NCBI RefSeq assembly: GCF_014773265.1
Contig: NZ_JACWMY010000011.1
Coordinates: 203,977 to 267,976, forward strand
DNA length: 64,000 bases
From: Mucilaginibacter pankratovii
Lineage (GTDB): Bacteria; Bacteroidota; Bacteroidia; Sphingobacteriales; Sphingobacteriaceae
Direction: 5' to 3'
Shown: positions 26,882 to 35,550 of the stretch, piece by piece
Layout of the letters: each line of letters opens with the position of its first letter
Position numbering within the stretch: position 1 is the stretch's first letter
Program-made: the position numbers and the translations under genes
The notes under the pieces: generated by a model
Databases searched by the model: none
What the model was told of the DNA's origin: nothing
What the model saw: only the letters and a program-made list of their open reading frames with translations

Positions 26882-28192
26882 ATGCTGGTTATACTTCTCT
26901 GTATAGTGCTGCTTATCCTGCTGGTTAGCTGGGCAAAAGTGAACCCTTTTTTGGCTTTCCTTATGGTATCTATCGCTGCCGGGCTTCTGCTGGGCATACC
27001 GCTAATTAAAATTACCGCATCGGTACAAAAGGGGCTTGGCGATACATTGGGCCCCTTGGCCATTATTATTTGCCTGGGTGCCATGCTGGGCAAGCTGGTG
27101 GCTACCAGCGGAGCGGCGCAAAAAATCGCCGAGGTACTGGTTAACCTTTTCGGCGTAAAATATATTCAGCTTGCCCTGGTTGCAGTTGGTTTTATTATAG
27201 GCATCCCATTGTTTTACAATACCGGTTTTGTGCTGATGGTGCCGCTCATATTTTCGGTGGTGTATAAGTATAAACTGCCGGCGGTTTATATCGGGCTGCC
27301 CATGCTTTCGGCATTATCGGTTACGCATGGCTTTTTGCCGCCTCACCCCTCGCCTACCACGTTGGTGGGTATGTTTCATGCCGATATGGGCACCACCCTG
27401 CTTTACGGCATGGCGCTGGCCATCCCTGCAATTATTTTGGCGGGCCCTGTATTTGCCCAAACGCTTAAAAAAATGCCCTCGGCACCATTGGAAACTTTCC
27501 GCTCTGAGGATCTGCCGGCAGATAAGCTCCCCGGGGCCGCAACCAGCTTTTTAACCGCCCTATTGCCCGTTATTTTACTAATGGCCAGTACGTTTTACCT
27601 CAACAGCAATAAAACACCGGGCAGATTGCATGATATTATCACCTTTTTAGGCGATGCACCCATTGTAATGCTGATATCCCTTTTGGTGGCCACCTTTACG
27701 CTGGGCCTAAGGCAAAAGAAAACCATGACCGTTTTGGGCAGTATTTATACCGATGCCGTAAAAGATATCTCTATGATATTACTCATCATCGCCGGCGCTG
27801 GCGCTTTTAAACAAGTATTGGTTGATAGCGGCGTAAATAACGAGATAACCAGCCTGCTGCAAAGCTCGCACATGCAGCCGCTGGTTTTAGGCTGGCTGCT
27901 GGCCGCAATTATCCGCATCAGCCTGGGCTCGGCAACGGTGGCGGGGCTTACCGCAGCGGGCATCGTATCTACCATGGTGTTAAAGGATCCTACTATCAAC
28001 CCCAACCTCATGGTACTATCCATAGGCGCGGGCAGCCTGGCTTGCTCACATGTTAACGATGGCGGTTTTTGGCTGTTTAAAGAGTATTTTAATTTATCCA
28101 TAAAAAACACTTTCCTCTCCTGGACCGTAATGGAAACACTGGTGGCCCTTATCGGGCTGGGCGGTGTGCTGATATTAAATGTATTTGTATAA
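26882..28192 (+). CDS. GntP family gluconate:H+ symporter
   Basis: A 436-residue transporter with about 12 hydrophobic segments. The run LVILLCIVLLILLVSWAKVNPFLAFLMVSI, the motif KGLGDTLGPLAIIICLGAMLGKLVATSGAAQKIAE and the loop LSVTHGFLPPHPSPTTLVGM are diagnostic of the GntP family. The C-terminal SIGAGSLACSHVNDGGFWLFKEYF is also typical. It imports gluconate or a related sugar acid. A secreted alpha/beta hydrolase gene starts 13 bases after the stop, so the two may be co-transcribed. No gluconate kinase is nearby, so the exact substrate is open. Confidence 0.92.
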   Translation: MLVILLCIVLLILLVSWAKVNPFLAFLMVSIAAGLLLGIPLIKITASVQKGLGDTLGPLAIIICLGAMLGKLVATSGAAQKIAEVLVNLFGVKYIQLALVAVGFIIGIPLFYNTGFVLMVPLIFSVVYKYKLPAVYIGLPMLSALSVTHGFLPPHPSPTTLVGMFHADMGTTLLYGMALAIPAIILAGPVFAQTLKKMPSAPLETFRSEDLPADKLPGAATSFLTALLPVILLMASTFYLNSNKTPGRLHDIITFLGDAPIVMLISLLVATFTLGLRQKKTMTVLGSIYTDAVKDISMILLIIAGAGAFKQVLVDSGVNNEITSLLQSSHMQPLVLGWLLAAIIRISLGSATVAGLTAAGIVSTMVLKDPTINPNLMVLSIGAGSLACSHVNDGGFWLFKEYFNLSIKNTFLSWTVMETLVALIGLGGVLILNVFV

Positions 28193-28205
28193 AACTTATC
28201 ATCAA

Positions 28206-29012
28206 ATGAAGAAGATAATTTGCTTATTAGCCATGTGCCTTTCATTCGCTATCGGCACAAAAACTTACGCCCAGGCTACCACCGAAGGCGCTTATTACAC
28301 CTCTTTCGATGGTACTAAAATTTATTACGAAGTAAAAGGCGAGGGTTTCCCGGTGGTGATGCTGCATGGCTTTACGGGTACAGCACAAGGCTGGAAGAAC
28401 GGCGCGCTTTACGCTGACCTGCTGAAAGAAGGCTACAAAGTGATCATCCTCGATATGAGGGGCAACGGCAAATCGGATAAGCCCCATACTGATGCCGGTT
28501 ATAATAACGATGCGGAGGCTAAGGACGTAATGGGCCTGTTAACCAGCCTCGGCATAAAAAAATATGATGTAGTGGGCTACTCGCGTGGATCTATTATTAC
28601 CTCGCGGGTGATGGTATTGGATAAGCGCGTGCACAAGGCCGTAATGGGCGGCATGGGTGCCGATTATACCAACCCCAACTGGGAACGCCGCATACACGCC
28701 TGGAGGGCCTTAGAGGGCGATACCACCCTGCACGATGTGGATGACATGATGGTATGGATAAATAAAAACCCTTTTGATAAAAAAGCGCTGGCCCTGCAGC
28801 AAAAGCATCAGCCAAGTACCAGCCCGGCCGAACTGGCCAAAGTAAAAATCCCCGTTTTGTTAATAGACGGCACCGAGGATAAAACCAACGGCGACGTAAC
28901 CGATCTGCAGAAATTGATACCACACTCGCAGATGGCCGCCGTACCCGGCGACCATAATAGTGCAGGGAAAACTATACAGTTTTCTAACGCTGTTATCACT
29001 TTTCTGAAATAA
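28206..29012 (+). CDS. Secreted alpha/beta hydrolase
   Basis: The ATG at 28,206 gives a 268-residue protein with a signal peptide (MKKIICLLAMCLSFAIGTKTYAQ); the longer frame from 28,179 overlaps the permease end. The fold is a standard alpha/beta hydrolase: oxyanion region LHGFTGTAQGW, LDMRGNGKSDKP, nucleophile elbow GYSRGS with Ser126, acid in LLIDGTEDKTNGD and histidine in VPGDHNSA. All three catalytic positions are present. It should hydrolyse an ester or lactone in the periplasm. The gluconate permease just upstream suggests a lactone or sugar-ester substrate; that is inference only. Confidence 0.88.
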   Translation: MKKIICLLAMCLSFAIGTKTYAQATTEGAYYTSFDGTKIYYEVKGEGFPVVMLHGFTGTAQGWKNGALYADLLKEGYKVIILDMRGNGKSDKPHTDAGYNNDAEAKDVMGLLTSLGIKKYDVVGYSRGSIITSRVMVLDKRVHKAVMGGMGADYTNPNWERRIHAWRALEGDTTLHDVDDMMVWINKNPFDKKALALQQKHQPSTSPAELAKVKIPVLLIDGTEDKTNGDVTDLQKLIPHSQMAAVPGDHNSAGKTIQFSNAVITFLK

Positions 29013-29108
29013 GGTATTAAACCATCGCCGTTTTATGCCCTCTATATAGCATAGTTAGCAATATGGCTTACTATTTGTATATGTTAATCATATTTAGATA
29101 TTATCACT

Positions 29109-29429
29109 ATGAAAAAGATACTCATATATGGCGGCCTTGCAATGGCATTAACCACATCATTGAATTTTAATGCGGCAGCTCAGGAGAAAAAAGGCATTAG
29201 CCAACAAGGTAAAGGTGCCATAATAGGGGGTGCCGGTGGCGCTGTTGCAGGTGCCCTTATTGGCCATAGCGTTAAAGGCGCAGTAATAGGCGGTGCCATT
29301 GGTGCCGGCGGTGGTTACATTATTGGTAACGAGGCCCGCAGACGACAACAAAAACGGAGACACGCCGCATGGTTGGAACGCCGCCGCGCATGGAAAGCAG
29401 CACACCCGGGTAAAGCTTACCCATATTAA
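29109..29429 (+). CDS. Glycine-zipper protein with arginine-rich tail
   Basis: A 106-residue protein. A signal peptide (about 1-25, ending NAAAQ) is followed by KGAIIGGAGGAVAGALIGHSVKGAVIGGAIGAGGG, a classical glycine-zipper membrane hairpin. The tail is rich in Arg, Lys and Ala (EARRRQQKRRHAAWLERRRAWKAAHPGKAYPY). It probably sits in an envelope membrane with the basic tail facing a polyanion. The family is often called YMGG-like or OmpA-like glycine zipper. It is monocistronic with its own terminator at 29,451-29,484. Confidence 0.85.
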   Translation: MKKILIYGGLAMALTTSLNFNAAAQEKKGISQQGKGAIIGGAGGAVAGALIGHSVKGAVIGGAIGAGGGYIIGNEARRRQQKRRHAAWLERRRAWKAAHPGKAYPY

Positions 29430-29450
29430 TAAATAGATGATTCTTACACA

Positions 29451-29484
29451 AAAAAACCCGCAGCGATTGGCTGTGGGTTTTTTT
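29451..29484 (+). terminator. Terminator after the glycine-zipper gene
   Basis: AAAAAACCCGCAG pairs with CTGTGGGTTTTTTTT across a 7-base loop; the T-run follows directly. Confidence 0.85.
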
Positions 29485-29650
29485 GTTGATAATAGTTCAT
29501 GGATGATGGTTTACAGTGGATAACTTATGTAAAATGGAGGCTTTTCGCGCCTTATAAACCAAACTATGAACTATGAACCATCACCCATGAACTAACTCAC
29601 CGGCAGCACAAAGTAAAACTCCGAGCCCTGCCCTTCGCTGCTTTCTACGC

Positions 29651-31477
29651 CTATTTTGCCCTGGTGCAGTCTATGATCTCGGCAGAAAGGTACAGGCCGA
29701 TACCAAAGCCGCTGAAGCCCCTGGTGCTATCGTCCTCTACCCGGTAAAATCGCTGGAAGATATGCTGTTGGTCTTTTAATTTAATGCCTATGCCGTTATC
29801 GCGCACCGATATTTTTACCTGGTGGTTTAGGCGCTGTACCGAAACTTTGATGTCCGTATTCTTAGGCGAATATTTCACCGCGTTGCTGATGAGATTGTTG
29901 ATCACCTGGCCTATCTTATCTCGGTCGGCAGTGAGGATGATGGGGTTGCCGCCTGCAAAGGAGATGGTATGGCTTTGGGCGATTGGCTGGTTTTCTGCAA
30001 GCGCCTCCTCTATCAAAGCAATAAGATCAAACTCATAACGCTCCAGCCGCAGCTTACCCGATTCGAGTTTGGACAGATCGAGGAAGCCATAAATGAGCTT
30101 GGTCATCTTGTTGATCTGGTTCTCTGATTTTTGCAGGGCATTAAGCAAAAAACTATCGCCCGATTTCATGGCTTTAACATGCAGCAGCTGAATGTAGGCT
30201 TTTAACGATGTAAGCGGTGTTTTTAACTCGTGACTGGCAATGGCAATAAAATCGTTCTTGCGGATCTCGTTCAGTTTATTCTCGGTGATATCCAGCACGG
30301 CGCCAATAAATCTTTGCGGTACGTCCTGGTCGTTAAAGCTTACTTTCCCTTTGGCCCTTACCCAACGCAGCTTTTTATCATCAATACCTATGGTGCGGTA
30401 CTCCACATCGTACTCGCCGTTAGAGAGCTGGCGATCATACGCGCGGTTAACCGCCTGGTCGGTTTTTTCCTTATCATCGGGGTGCAGGCCCAGCAAAAAC
30501 TGGTTATCATAACTTACGGGGCCATCAAAATCTCCCATCCCGAATAATTCGCGACAACGCCTGTCCCATTGCATGCTTTGGTTTAACAGGTCCAGGTCGA
30601 AGGTGCCCAGTTCTGCCGCCTGTGTGGCCAGGCGCAGGTTCTCTTCACTTTTTTGCAGGTCATCAAGTATGCGCTTCTGTTCAGTAATATCCTGTACGGT
30701 ACCCGGCATGCGCAATGGCGTTTGGTTTGTACCGTAAATTATTTTGCCCGTGGTACGGATCCAGTGGATAGTAGCATCCAGCCAGATCACCCTGGCCTCG
30801 TAAAAATAAATCCCTGTTTGCAGCGCCTTGTCGAACGCATTGATGATGATCGGCAAGTCGGCCGGTAGTACGATCTGTCTCAATGCGGCATGGCTGACAG
30901 TCTCGGTTTTTTTACGGCCAAAGATCTCAGCAAGCCGGGGCGAATGTATAATGGTTCCGTTTTGCAGATCAAGGTCGAAAGTGCCCAATCCCGTAGCCTC
31001 TGCGGCAAGCCTGAGGCGTTCTTCCGCGTCTTCCAGCCTGCGGCGCGAGAGCACCTGTTCGGTAACTTCCGTGGCGACAACCATAATACCGTTGATAGAC
31101 CCATCGGCGTCGGTTATGGCCTGATAAACAAAATTGAAGTAATAATCGCCAGGCACATTATCTCTTACGAGGATAACTTTTGCTTCGTAACCGTGATGAG
31201 GGATGCCGGTATTATAAACGTTTTTAAGCAAGCCTAAAAAAGGCTGATCTTTTATCTCGGGCAACCCGTCGGCCAAGGGCTTACCTATAATGCTTGTGCC
31301 TTTACCCCATAACTGTAGTATATGACTGTTTGCCAGCTCTATAATCAGGTCGGGGCCACGCAAAACACCAAGGGCCACCGGCGCCTGGGCCATAAAATTA
31401 TCAAAGTTTTGCTGGCTTAGGGCACCAGAGCTCGTAGAGTTTGCAATCACGATTTTAATATAACAATAATAATGCAA
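29651..31477 (-). CDS. PAS sensor histidine kinase with frameshifted C-terminus
   Basis: A 608-residue soluble kinase. Three PAS domains follow each other (about 22-140, 150-268 and 275-398). Then come HisKA (ASHELKTPLTSL, His416) and HATPase_c (N box LISNAVKYSPKN, G1 DNGIGI, G2 GFGIGLYL). Reading stops soon after G2 with ...EIIDCTRAK. A one-base gain at about 29,666-29,671 would restore HQGKIGVESSEGQGSEFYFVLPVS up to a stop at 29,592, the normal end of this fold. The start is uncertain: TTG at 31,477 or GTG at 31,450. It diverges from a single-domain receiver gene at 31,649, its likely partner. Confidence 0.85.
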   Translation of the reverse strand: MHYYCYIKIVIANSTSSGALSQQNFDNFMAQAPVALGVLRGPDLIIELANSHILQLWGKGTSIIGKPLADGLPEIKDQPFLGLLKNVYNTGIPHHGYEAKVILVRDNVPGDYYFNFVYQAITDADGSINGIMVVATEVTEQVLSRRRLEDAEERLRLAAEATGLGTFDLDLQNGTIIHSPRLAEIFGRKKTETVSHAALRQIVLPADLPIIINAFDKALQTGIYFYEARVIWLDATIHWIRTTGKIIYGTNQTPLRMPGTVQDITEQKRILDDLQKSEENLRLATQAAELGTFDLDLLNQSMQWDRRCRELFGMGDFDGPVSYDNQFLLGLHPDDKEKTDQAVNRAYDRQLSNGEYDVEYRTIGIDDKKLRWVRAKGKVSFNDQDVPQRFIGAVLDITENKLNEIRKNDFIAIASHELKTPLTSLKAYIQLLHVKAMKSGDSFLLNALQKSENQINKMTKLIYGFLDLSKLESGKLRLERYEFDLIALIEEALAENQPIAQSHTISFAGGNPIILTADRDKIGQVINNLISNAVKYSPKNTDIKVSVQRLNHQVKISVRDNGIGIKLKDQQHIFQRFYRVEDDSTRGFSGFGIGLYLSAEIIDCTRAK

Positions 31478-31648
31478 TTAATACGAAACATTCGATGTAC
31501 CTTACCTAAAATATAAATAATTGTAGTATTTTTGACACAGTTTACGTGCCGCAAGATATCAAGCCTTTCCCCAGTTTTGAATTATTGTTTTATTTGCAGA
31601 TACTAAGGATACCATTTCCACATTTTAGCAGTTTAGTATATAATTTTT

Positions 31649-32008
31649 ATGGTGAAGCGTATTTTAGTATTGGATGATAACCAGGACATACTCGACATTG
31701 TGCACGAGACCCTGACCTACGAAAACTTTGAGGTGAGAAGCACCGGCGAAAGCCAGGATGTAATGCCTTTGGTGGAAGAGTTTAACCCCGACCTGGTGAT
31801 ACTTGATTTCCGTGTGGCAGGCACCAACGGTGGCGAACTGTGCAGGCAAATAAAAGCTCATCCAAAATTCAGCAACGTACCTGTTATTATATTTTCGGCC
31901 TACATAAGCCGCGATGCCGAATTGCTGGCGTATGGCTGCGATGCCATCATCAACAAACCGTTCGATCTTACCGAACTGGTGGAGAAAGTAAACAACCTCA
32001 TCTCGTAG
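31649..32008 (+). CDS. Single-domain response regulator (receiver)
   Basis: A 119-residue CheY-like protein. Acidic residues Asp9 and Asp10 (VLDDNQD), phospho-acceptor Asp53 (VILDFRVAG) and the conserved Lys in INKPFD are all present. There is no output domain, so it probably acts by protein-protein contact or as a phosphate carrier. It diverges from the PAS kinase (gap about 170 bases), which suggests that kinase as its partner. If that kinase is truncated, this receiver may lack its usual phosphodonor. ATG start at 31,649. Confidence 0.92.
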   Translation: MVKRILVLDDNQDILDIVHETLTYENFEVRSTGESQDVMPLVEEFNPDLVILDFRVAGTNGGELCRQIKAHPKFSNVPVIIFSAYISRDAELLAYGCDAIINKPFDLTELVEKVNNLIS

Positions 32009-32062
32009 TTTTTCAGCTCCCGTTTATAATTTTACGGCGTAAATAAAGTTTATAGCTGTACT

Positions 32063-33097
32063 ATGCTCCGCACCCTCTCCCTTTTAGCGCTCGTCTGTGC
32101 CCTACTGTTTAACTCCGGCACAGCATCGGCCCAAAGCAATTACACCACCACCGATTTTTTTGTACCCAACGGCACGCTGCAGTTACAGGTGCGCAAGGTT
32201 GTAGAAACAACTTACTCATCGCGCCGTAAATTACCTTTACTATTGGTGCATGGCGGCACCGGTGCAACCACATCTTTTGACCTGGATACTGACGACACTT
32301 CCTTCGCCAAATCGCTGGCGTTGGGTGGCTTTACCGTATATATGATGAATATCCGCGGCTGGGAACGCTCCACCGCCCCTGCATACAACCTCACTGATAC
32401 TGCTTTGGTAGCGGGCAGCTGTATAGAAGCAGCATCGGATATTGATGCCGTTGTAAATTACCTATTGCAAGGCAACCCAAAAGGCAAAATAAACCTGTTT
32501 GGTTGGGCCGCAGGCGGGCACTGGGCGGCCTATTACACTACCCTGCATAACGATAAGGTGGCTAACCTCATTGTGCTCAACAGCCTCTACGGCGTTAAAG
32601 CGCCCTGGATGTTTAATGAATCCTTCGCCGACCCGACAGACAGCACCAAATTCAACAGTAGTATCCCCGCCTACCGGCAATCTAACGAGCAGGCGGTTAT
32701 CAATATCTGGAAAACCGGGATAACGGATGCCGATACAACTATCAAGGCAGATTCGGCAATCATCAAAGCCTTCGCCAAAAGCGCGGTAAGTTTTAACGAA
32801 GAACATCTGCTGAAAACACCCGGCGGTTTCCGCAAAGAGAGTTTCTACATGGCCAATGGGCGCAAGTACTGGGATGCGAAGGATATTACTGTACCAACGC
32901 TCATCATCCGTGGCGACAGGGATTTTTGGTCGCGCCCGGTAGATGCGGAGGCTTTTTACAACGAACTCGTCAGCGTCCCCAATAAAAAGAAGGTTACTAT
33001 AGCCAACGGCGGCCACTTTGTGTTTTTAGATACCCAGGGCAACGGGCGGCGGAAGCTGCTTATAGCTATTAATAATTTTGTAAAGAAGGGGTTGTAG
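32063..33097 (+). CDS. Secreted alpha/beta hydrolase fold protein lacking the nucleophile serine
   Basis: A 344-residue protein with a signal peptide (about 1-24, ASAQ). The fold is intact: LLLVHGGTGATTSF near the oxyanion hole, MNIRGW, and late acid and histidine candidates RGDRDFW and NGGHFVFLD. The nucleophile elbow reads GWAAGG, with Ala149 where the family has Ser. The codon is GCC, so this is not a one-base misread of the common TCN serine in more than its first base. The protein may be a non-catalytic binding protein or a degraded enzyme. It follows the receiver gene by 54 bases, with no clear functional link. Confidence 0.85.
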   Translation: MLRTLSLLALVCALLFNSGTASAQSNYTTTDFFVPNGTLQLQVRKVVETTYSSRRKLPLLLVHGGTGATTSFDLDTDDTSFAKSLALGGFTVYMMNIRGWERSTAPAYNLTDTALVAGSCIEAASDIDAVVNYLLQGNPKGKINLFGWAAGGHWAAYYTTLHNDKVANLIVLNSLYGVKAPWMFNESFADPTDSTKFNSSIPAYRQSNEQAVINIWKTGITDADTTIKADSAIIKAFAKSAVSFNEEHLLKTPGGFRKESFYMANGRKYWDAKDITVPTLIIRGDRDFWSRPVDAEAFYNELVSVPNKKKVTIANGGHFVFLDTQGNGRRKLLIAINNFVKKGL

Positions 33098-33120
33098 GGC
33101 GTGTACCGATTAAAAACCTA

Positions 33121-33284
33121 TGTCATTTCGAGGGAAGCGCAGCGACGAGAAATCTTCTACACAATGCAGTTCAACTTTGCAGGGCGGCTATGTATTGCCA
33201 TTTAGAATAGCGGTTATAGCGTGCCGCATAAGATTTCTCGTCGCGCCTTTGCCCACAGCCTGCCCCCGCTCGCTCGAAATGACA
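33121..33284. repeat. Intergenic inverted-repeat element, copy 4 (TCATTTCGAGG type)
   Basis: The ends are TGTCATTTCGAG and CTCGAAATGACA. Inside them GACGAGAAATCTT pairs with AAGATTTCTCGTC. A central spacer of about 80 bases separates the arms. It is of the same architecture as the elements at 326, 4,907, 58,264 and 63,816 but with different arm sequence. Confidence 0.8.
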
Positions 33285-33300
33285 TGAGTGTATAAACAAC

Positions 33301-33337
33301 AAAACCCCCGATTGATCTTACTCAACCGGGGGTTTTT
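33301..33337. terminator. Bidirectional terminator between the hydrolase and dnaK
   Basis: AAAACCCCCG and CCGGGGGTTTTT form the stem, with A-runs and T-runs on both sides, so it can end both converging transcripts. Confidence 0.85.
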
Positions 33338-33363
33338 ATTTGGATATTTATCCGCAGTGAAAA

Positions 33364-35262
33364 TTACTTCACTTCTTCAAAATCAACATCAGTTACGTTA
33401 TCGGCACTTTCGCCTTGTGGCTGCTGGCCGGCATCACCTTGTGGCTGTTGACCACCATCGGCAGATGCTTTGTACATATCCTCGCTGGCTGCTGTCCACG
33501 CTGCATTCAGTTCTTCCTGTGCGGGCTCAATAGCTGCAAGGTCTTTTGCTGAATAAGCTGCTTTCAGTTTCTCTAAGCCGGCTTCGATAGCGCCTTTTTT
33601 ATCGGCAGGGATCTTATCACCGTATTCTTTCAGTTGTTTTTCTGTAGAGAAGATCAACGCATCGGCACTGTTCAGTTTTTCAACTTCTTCTTTTGCCTTT
33701 TTGTCAGAGTCTGCATTTGCTTCTGCTTCATCCTTCATTTTTTTGATCTCTGCATCAGTTAAGCCCGAAGAAGCTTCGATACGGATCTTTTGCTCTTTAC
33801 CGGTTGCTTTATCTTTTGCAGATACATGCAATATACCGTTAGCATCAATATCAAAGGTAACTTCTACCTGTGGTACGCCACGCGGTGCCGGTGGTAAACC
33901 ATCCAGGTGGAAACGGCCGATGGTACGGTTACCCTGTGCCATTGGGCGCTCGCCCTGTAATATGTGGATCTCAACAGATGGCTGGTTATCACTTGCTGTA
34001 GAGAACGTTTCTGATTTTTTAGTTGGGATAGTTGTGTTCGATTCGATCAGTTTGGTCATTACACCGCCCATGGTTTCGATACCTAATGATAATGGGGTAA
34101 CATCTAACAGCAACACATCTTTAACTTCGCCGGTTAATACACCACCTTGTATAGCAGCACCGATAGCAACAACTTCATCAGGGTTAACACCTTTTGAAGG
34201 CGCTTTACCGAAGAATTTTTGCACGGCATCCTGTATAGCAGGGATACGGGTACTACCACCTACCAAAATAACTTCGTCGATATCTGAAGTGCTGTAACCT
34301 GCGTTTTTCAAAGCAGTACGGCAAGGATCGATAGTACGTTTGATCAGGCTATCTGCCAATTGCTCAAATTTAGCACGGGTTAAAGTTTTAACCAAGTGTT
34401 TAGGGCCTTCGGCACCTGCAGTAATGTATGGCAGGTTAATTTCTGTTTGGGTTGAGCTTGATAACTCGATTTTTGCTTTCTCAGCAGATTCTTTTAAGCG
34501 TTGCAGAGCCATTGGGTCTTTACGAAGGTCAACACCTTCGTCGCTTTTGAATTCGTCTGCCATCCAGTCGATAATTACCTGGTCAAAGTCGTCACCACCT
34601 AAGTGAGTATCACCATCGGTAGATTTTACTTCGAACACGCCATCACCTAATTCCAGGATAGATACGTCATGTGTACCACCACCGCAATCAAATACGGCAA
34701 TTTTCATATCCTTGTGTGCTTTATCCAAGCCATAGGCAAGGGCAGCAGCAGTAGGCTCGTTAATGATACGGCGAACTTTTAAACCAGCAATTTCACCGGC
34801 TTCTTTAGTTGCCTGGCGCTGTGCATCGTTAAAATAAGCCGGTACGGTGATAACCGCTTCAGTTACTTCGTGGCCCAAGAAATCTTCTGCAGTTTTCTTC
34901 ATTTTCTGAAGGATCATGGCAGAAAGTTCCTGTGGTGTATATTTACGGTCGCCAATTTCTACACGTGGGGTGTTGTTGTCACCTTTAACCACTTTGTATG
35001 GCATACGATCAGCTTCTTTAGTAACCTCGTTAAACTGGTTGCCCATGAAGCGCTTGATAGAAGAAATAGTTTTTGTTGGGTTGGTGATAGCCTGGCGTTT
35101 TGCCGGATCGCCAACTTTACGTTCGCCATCGTTTACAAAAGCTACTACTGACGGCGTAGTACGTTTACCCTCGCTATTGGCTATAACAACAGGCTCGTTG
35201 CCTTCCATTACAGCAACGCAGGAGTTTGTTGTTCCTAAGTCGATTCCAATTATTTTAGACAT
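33364..35262 (-). CDS. dnaK: Molecular chaperone DnaK (Hsp70)
   Basis: A 632-residue Hsp70. The N-terminal ATPase signatures are IGIDLGTTNSCVAVMEG (residue 4 onward), the mid IAVFDCGGGTHDVSILE and the third VILVGGSTRIPAIQ. The interdomain linker VKDVLLLDVTPLSLGIET leads into the substrate-binding domain. The helical lid and a Gln/Gly-rich tail end in VTDVDFEEVK, the usual bacterial DnaK end. It refolds proteins with DnaJ and GrpE; neither gene is in the window. A TGGCAC-N5-TTGT element lies at 35,311-35,327 upstream. Confidence 0.98.
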   Translation of the reverse strand: MSKIIGIDLGTTNSCVAVMEGNEPVVIANSEGKRTTPSVVAFVNDGERKVGDPAKRQAITNPTKTISSIKRFMGNQFNEVTKEADRMPYKVVKGDNNTPRVEIGDRKYTPQELSAMILQKMKKTAEDFLGHEVTEAVITVPAYFNDAQRQATKEAGEIAGLKVRRIINEPTAAALAYGLDKAHKDMKIAVFDCGGGTHDVSILELGDGVFEVKSTDGDTHLGGDDFDQVIIDWMADEFKSDEGVDLRKDPMALQRLKESAEKAKIELSSSTQTEINLPYITAGAEGPKHLVKTLTRAKFEQLADSLIKRTIDPCRTALKNAGYSTSDIDEVILVGGSTRIPAIQDAVQKFFGKAPSKGVNPDEVVAIGAAIQGGVLTGEVKDVLLLDVTPLSLGIETMGGVMTKLIESNTTIPTKKSETFSTASDNQPSVEIHILQGERPMAQGNRTIGRFHLDGLPPAPRGVPQVEVTFDIDANGILHVSAKDKATGKEQKIRIEASSGLTDAEIKKMKDEAEANADSDKKAKEEVEKLNSADALIFSTEKQLKEYGDKIPADKKGAIEAGLEKLKAAYSAKDLAAIEPAQEELNAAWTAASEDMYKASADGGQQPQGDAGQQPQGESADNVTDVDFEEVK

Positions 35263-35310
35263 ATTATTGATTGATTTTTTGTTATTAAGTATTGCTTACC
35301 GATGCTATTT

Positions 35311-35327
35311 AACAAGGGTTGTGCCAA
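35311..35327 (-). promoter_or_regulatory. Candidate sigma-54-like -24/-12 promoter of dnaK
   Basis: On the minus strand the sequence is TTGGCACAACCCTTGTT. It has the TGGCAC-N5-TTG layout of sigma-54 promoters, with GT in place of the -12 GC. It lies about 50 bases before the dnaK ATG, a normal promoter distance. Confidence 0.45.
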
Positions 35328-35462
35328 TACTTAAATGGCAGAAAAAATAACCGATTATTGGCAGAATACTTACAGGGCGACATAGCGCGTTACTTTGTGG
35401 TGACAGGTTGGCAGAAGATGAATGTGCAAATGTGCGGATTTCAGATGTGCAGATGAACGAAA

Positions 35463-35550
35463 TAGATTTGAAAATGAGATAATTTGAAGATTTGAAATAA
35501 CTAAGCTACATTTTCAAATCTTCAAATCGCCAAACTTTCAAATCCTCAAT
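35463..35550. repeat. TTTGAAGATTTGAAA-type A/T repeat tract
   Basis: The left arm (GATTTGAAAATGAGATAATTTGAAGATTTGAAA) and the right arm (ATTTTCAAATCTTCAAATC...CTTTCAAATC) are roughly inverted. It borders the end of the DoxX-like gene. The rest of 35,263-35,545 holds the dnaK promoter region and nothing else recognisable. Confidence 0.65.
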
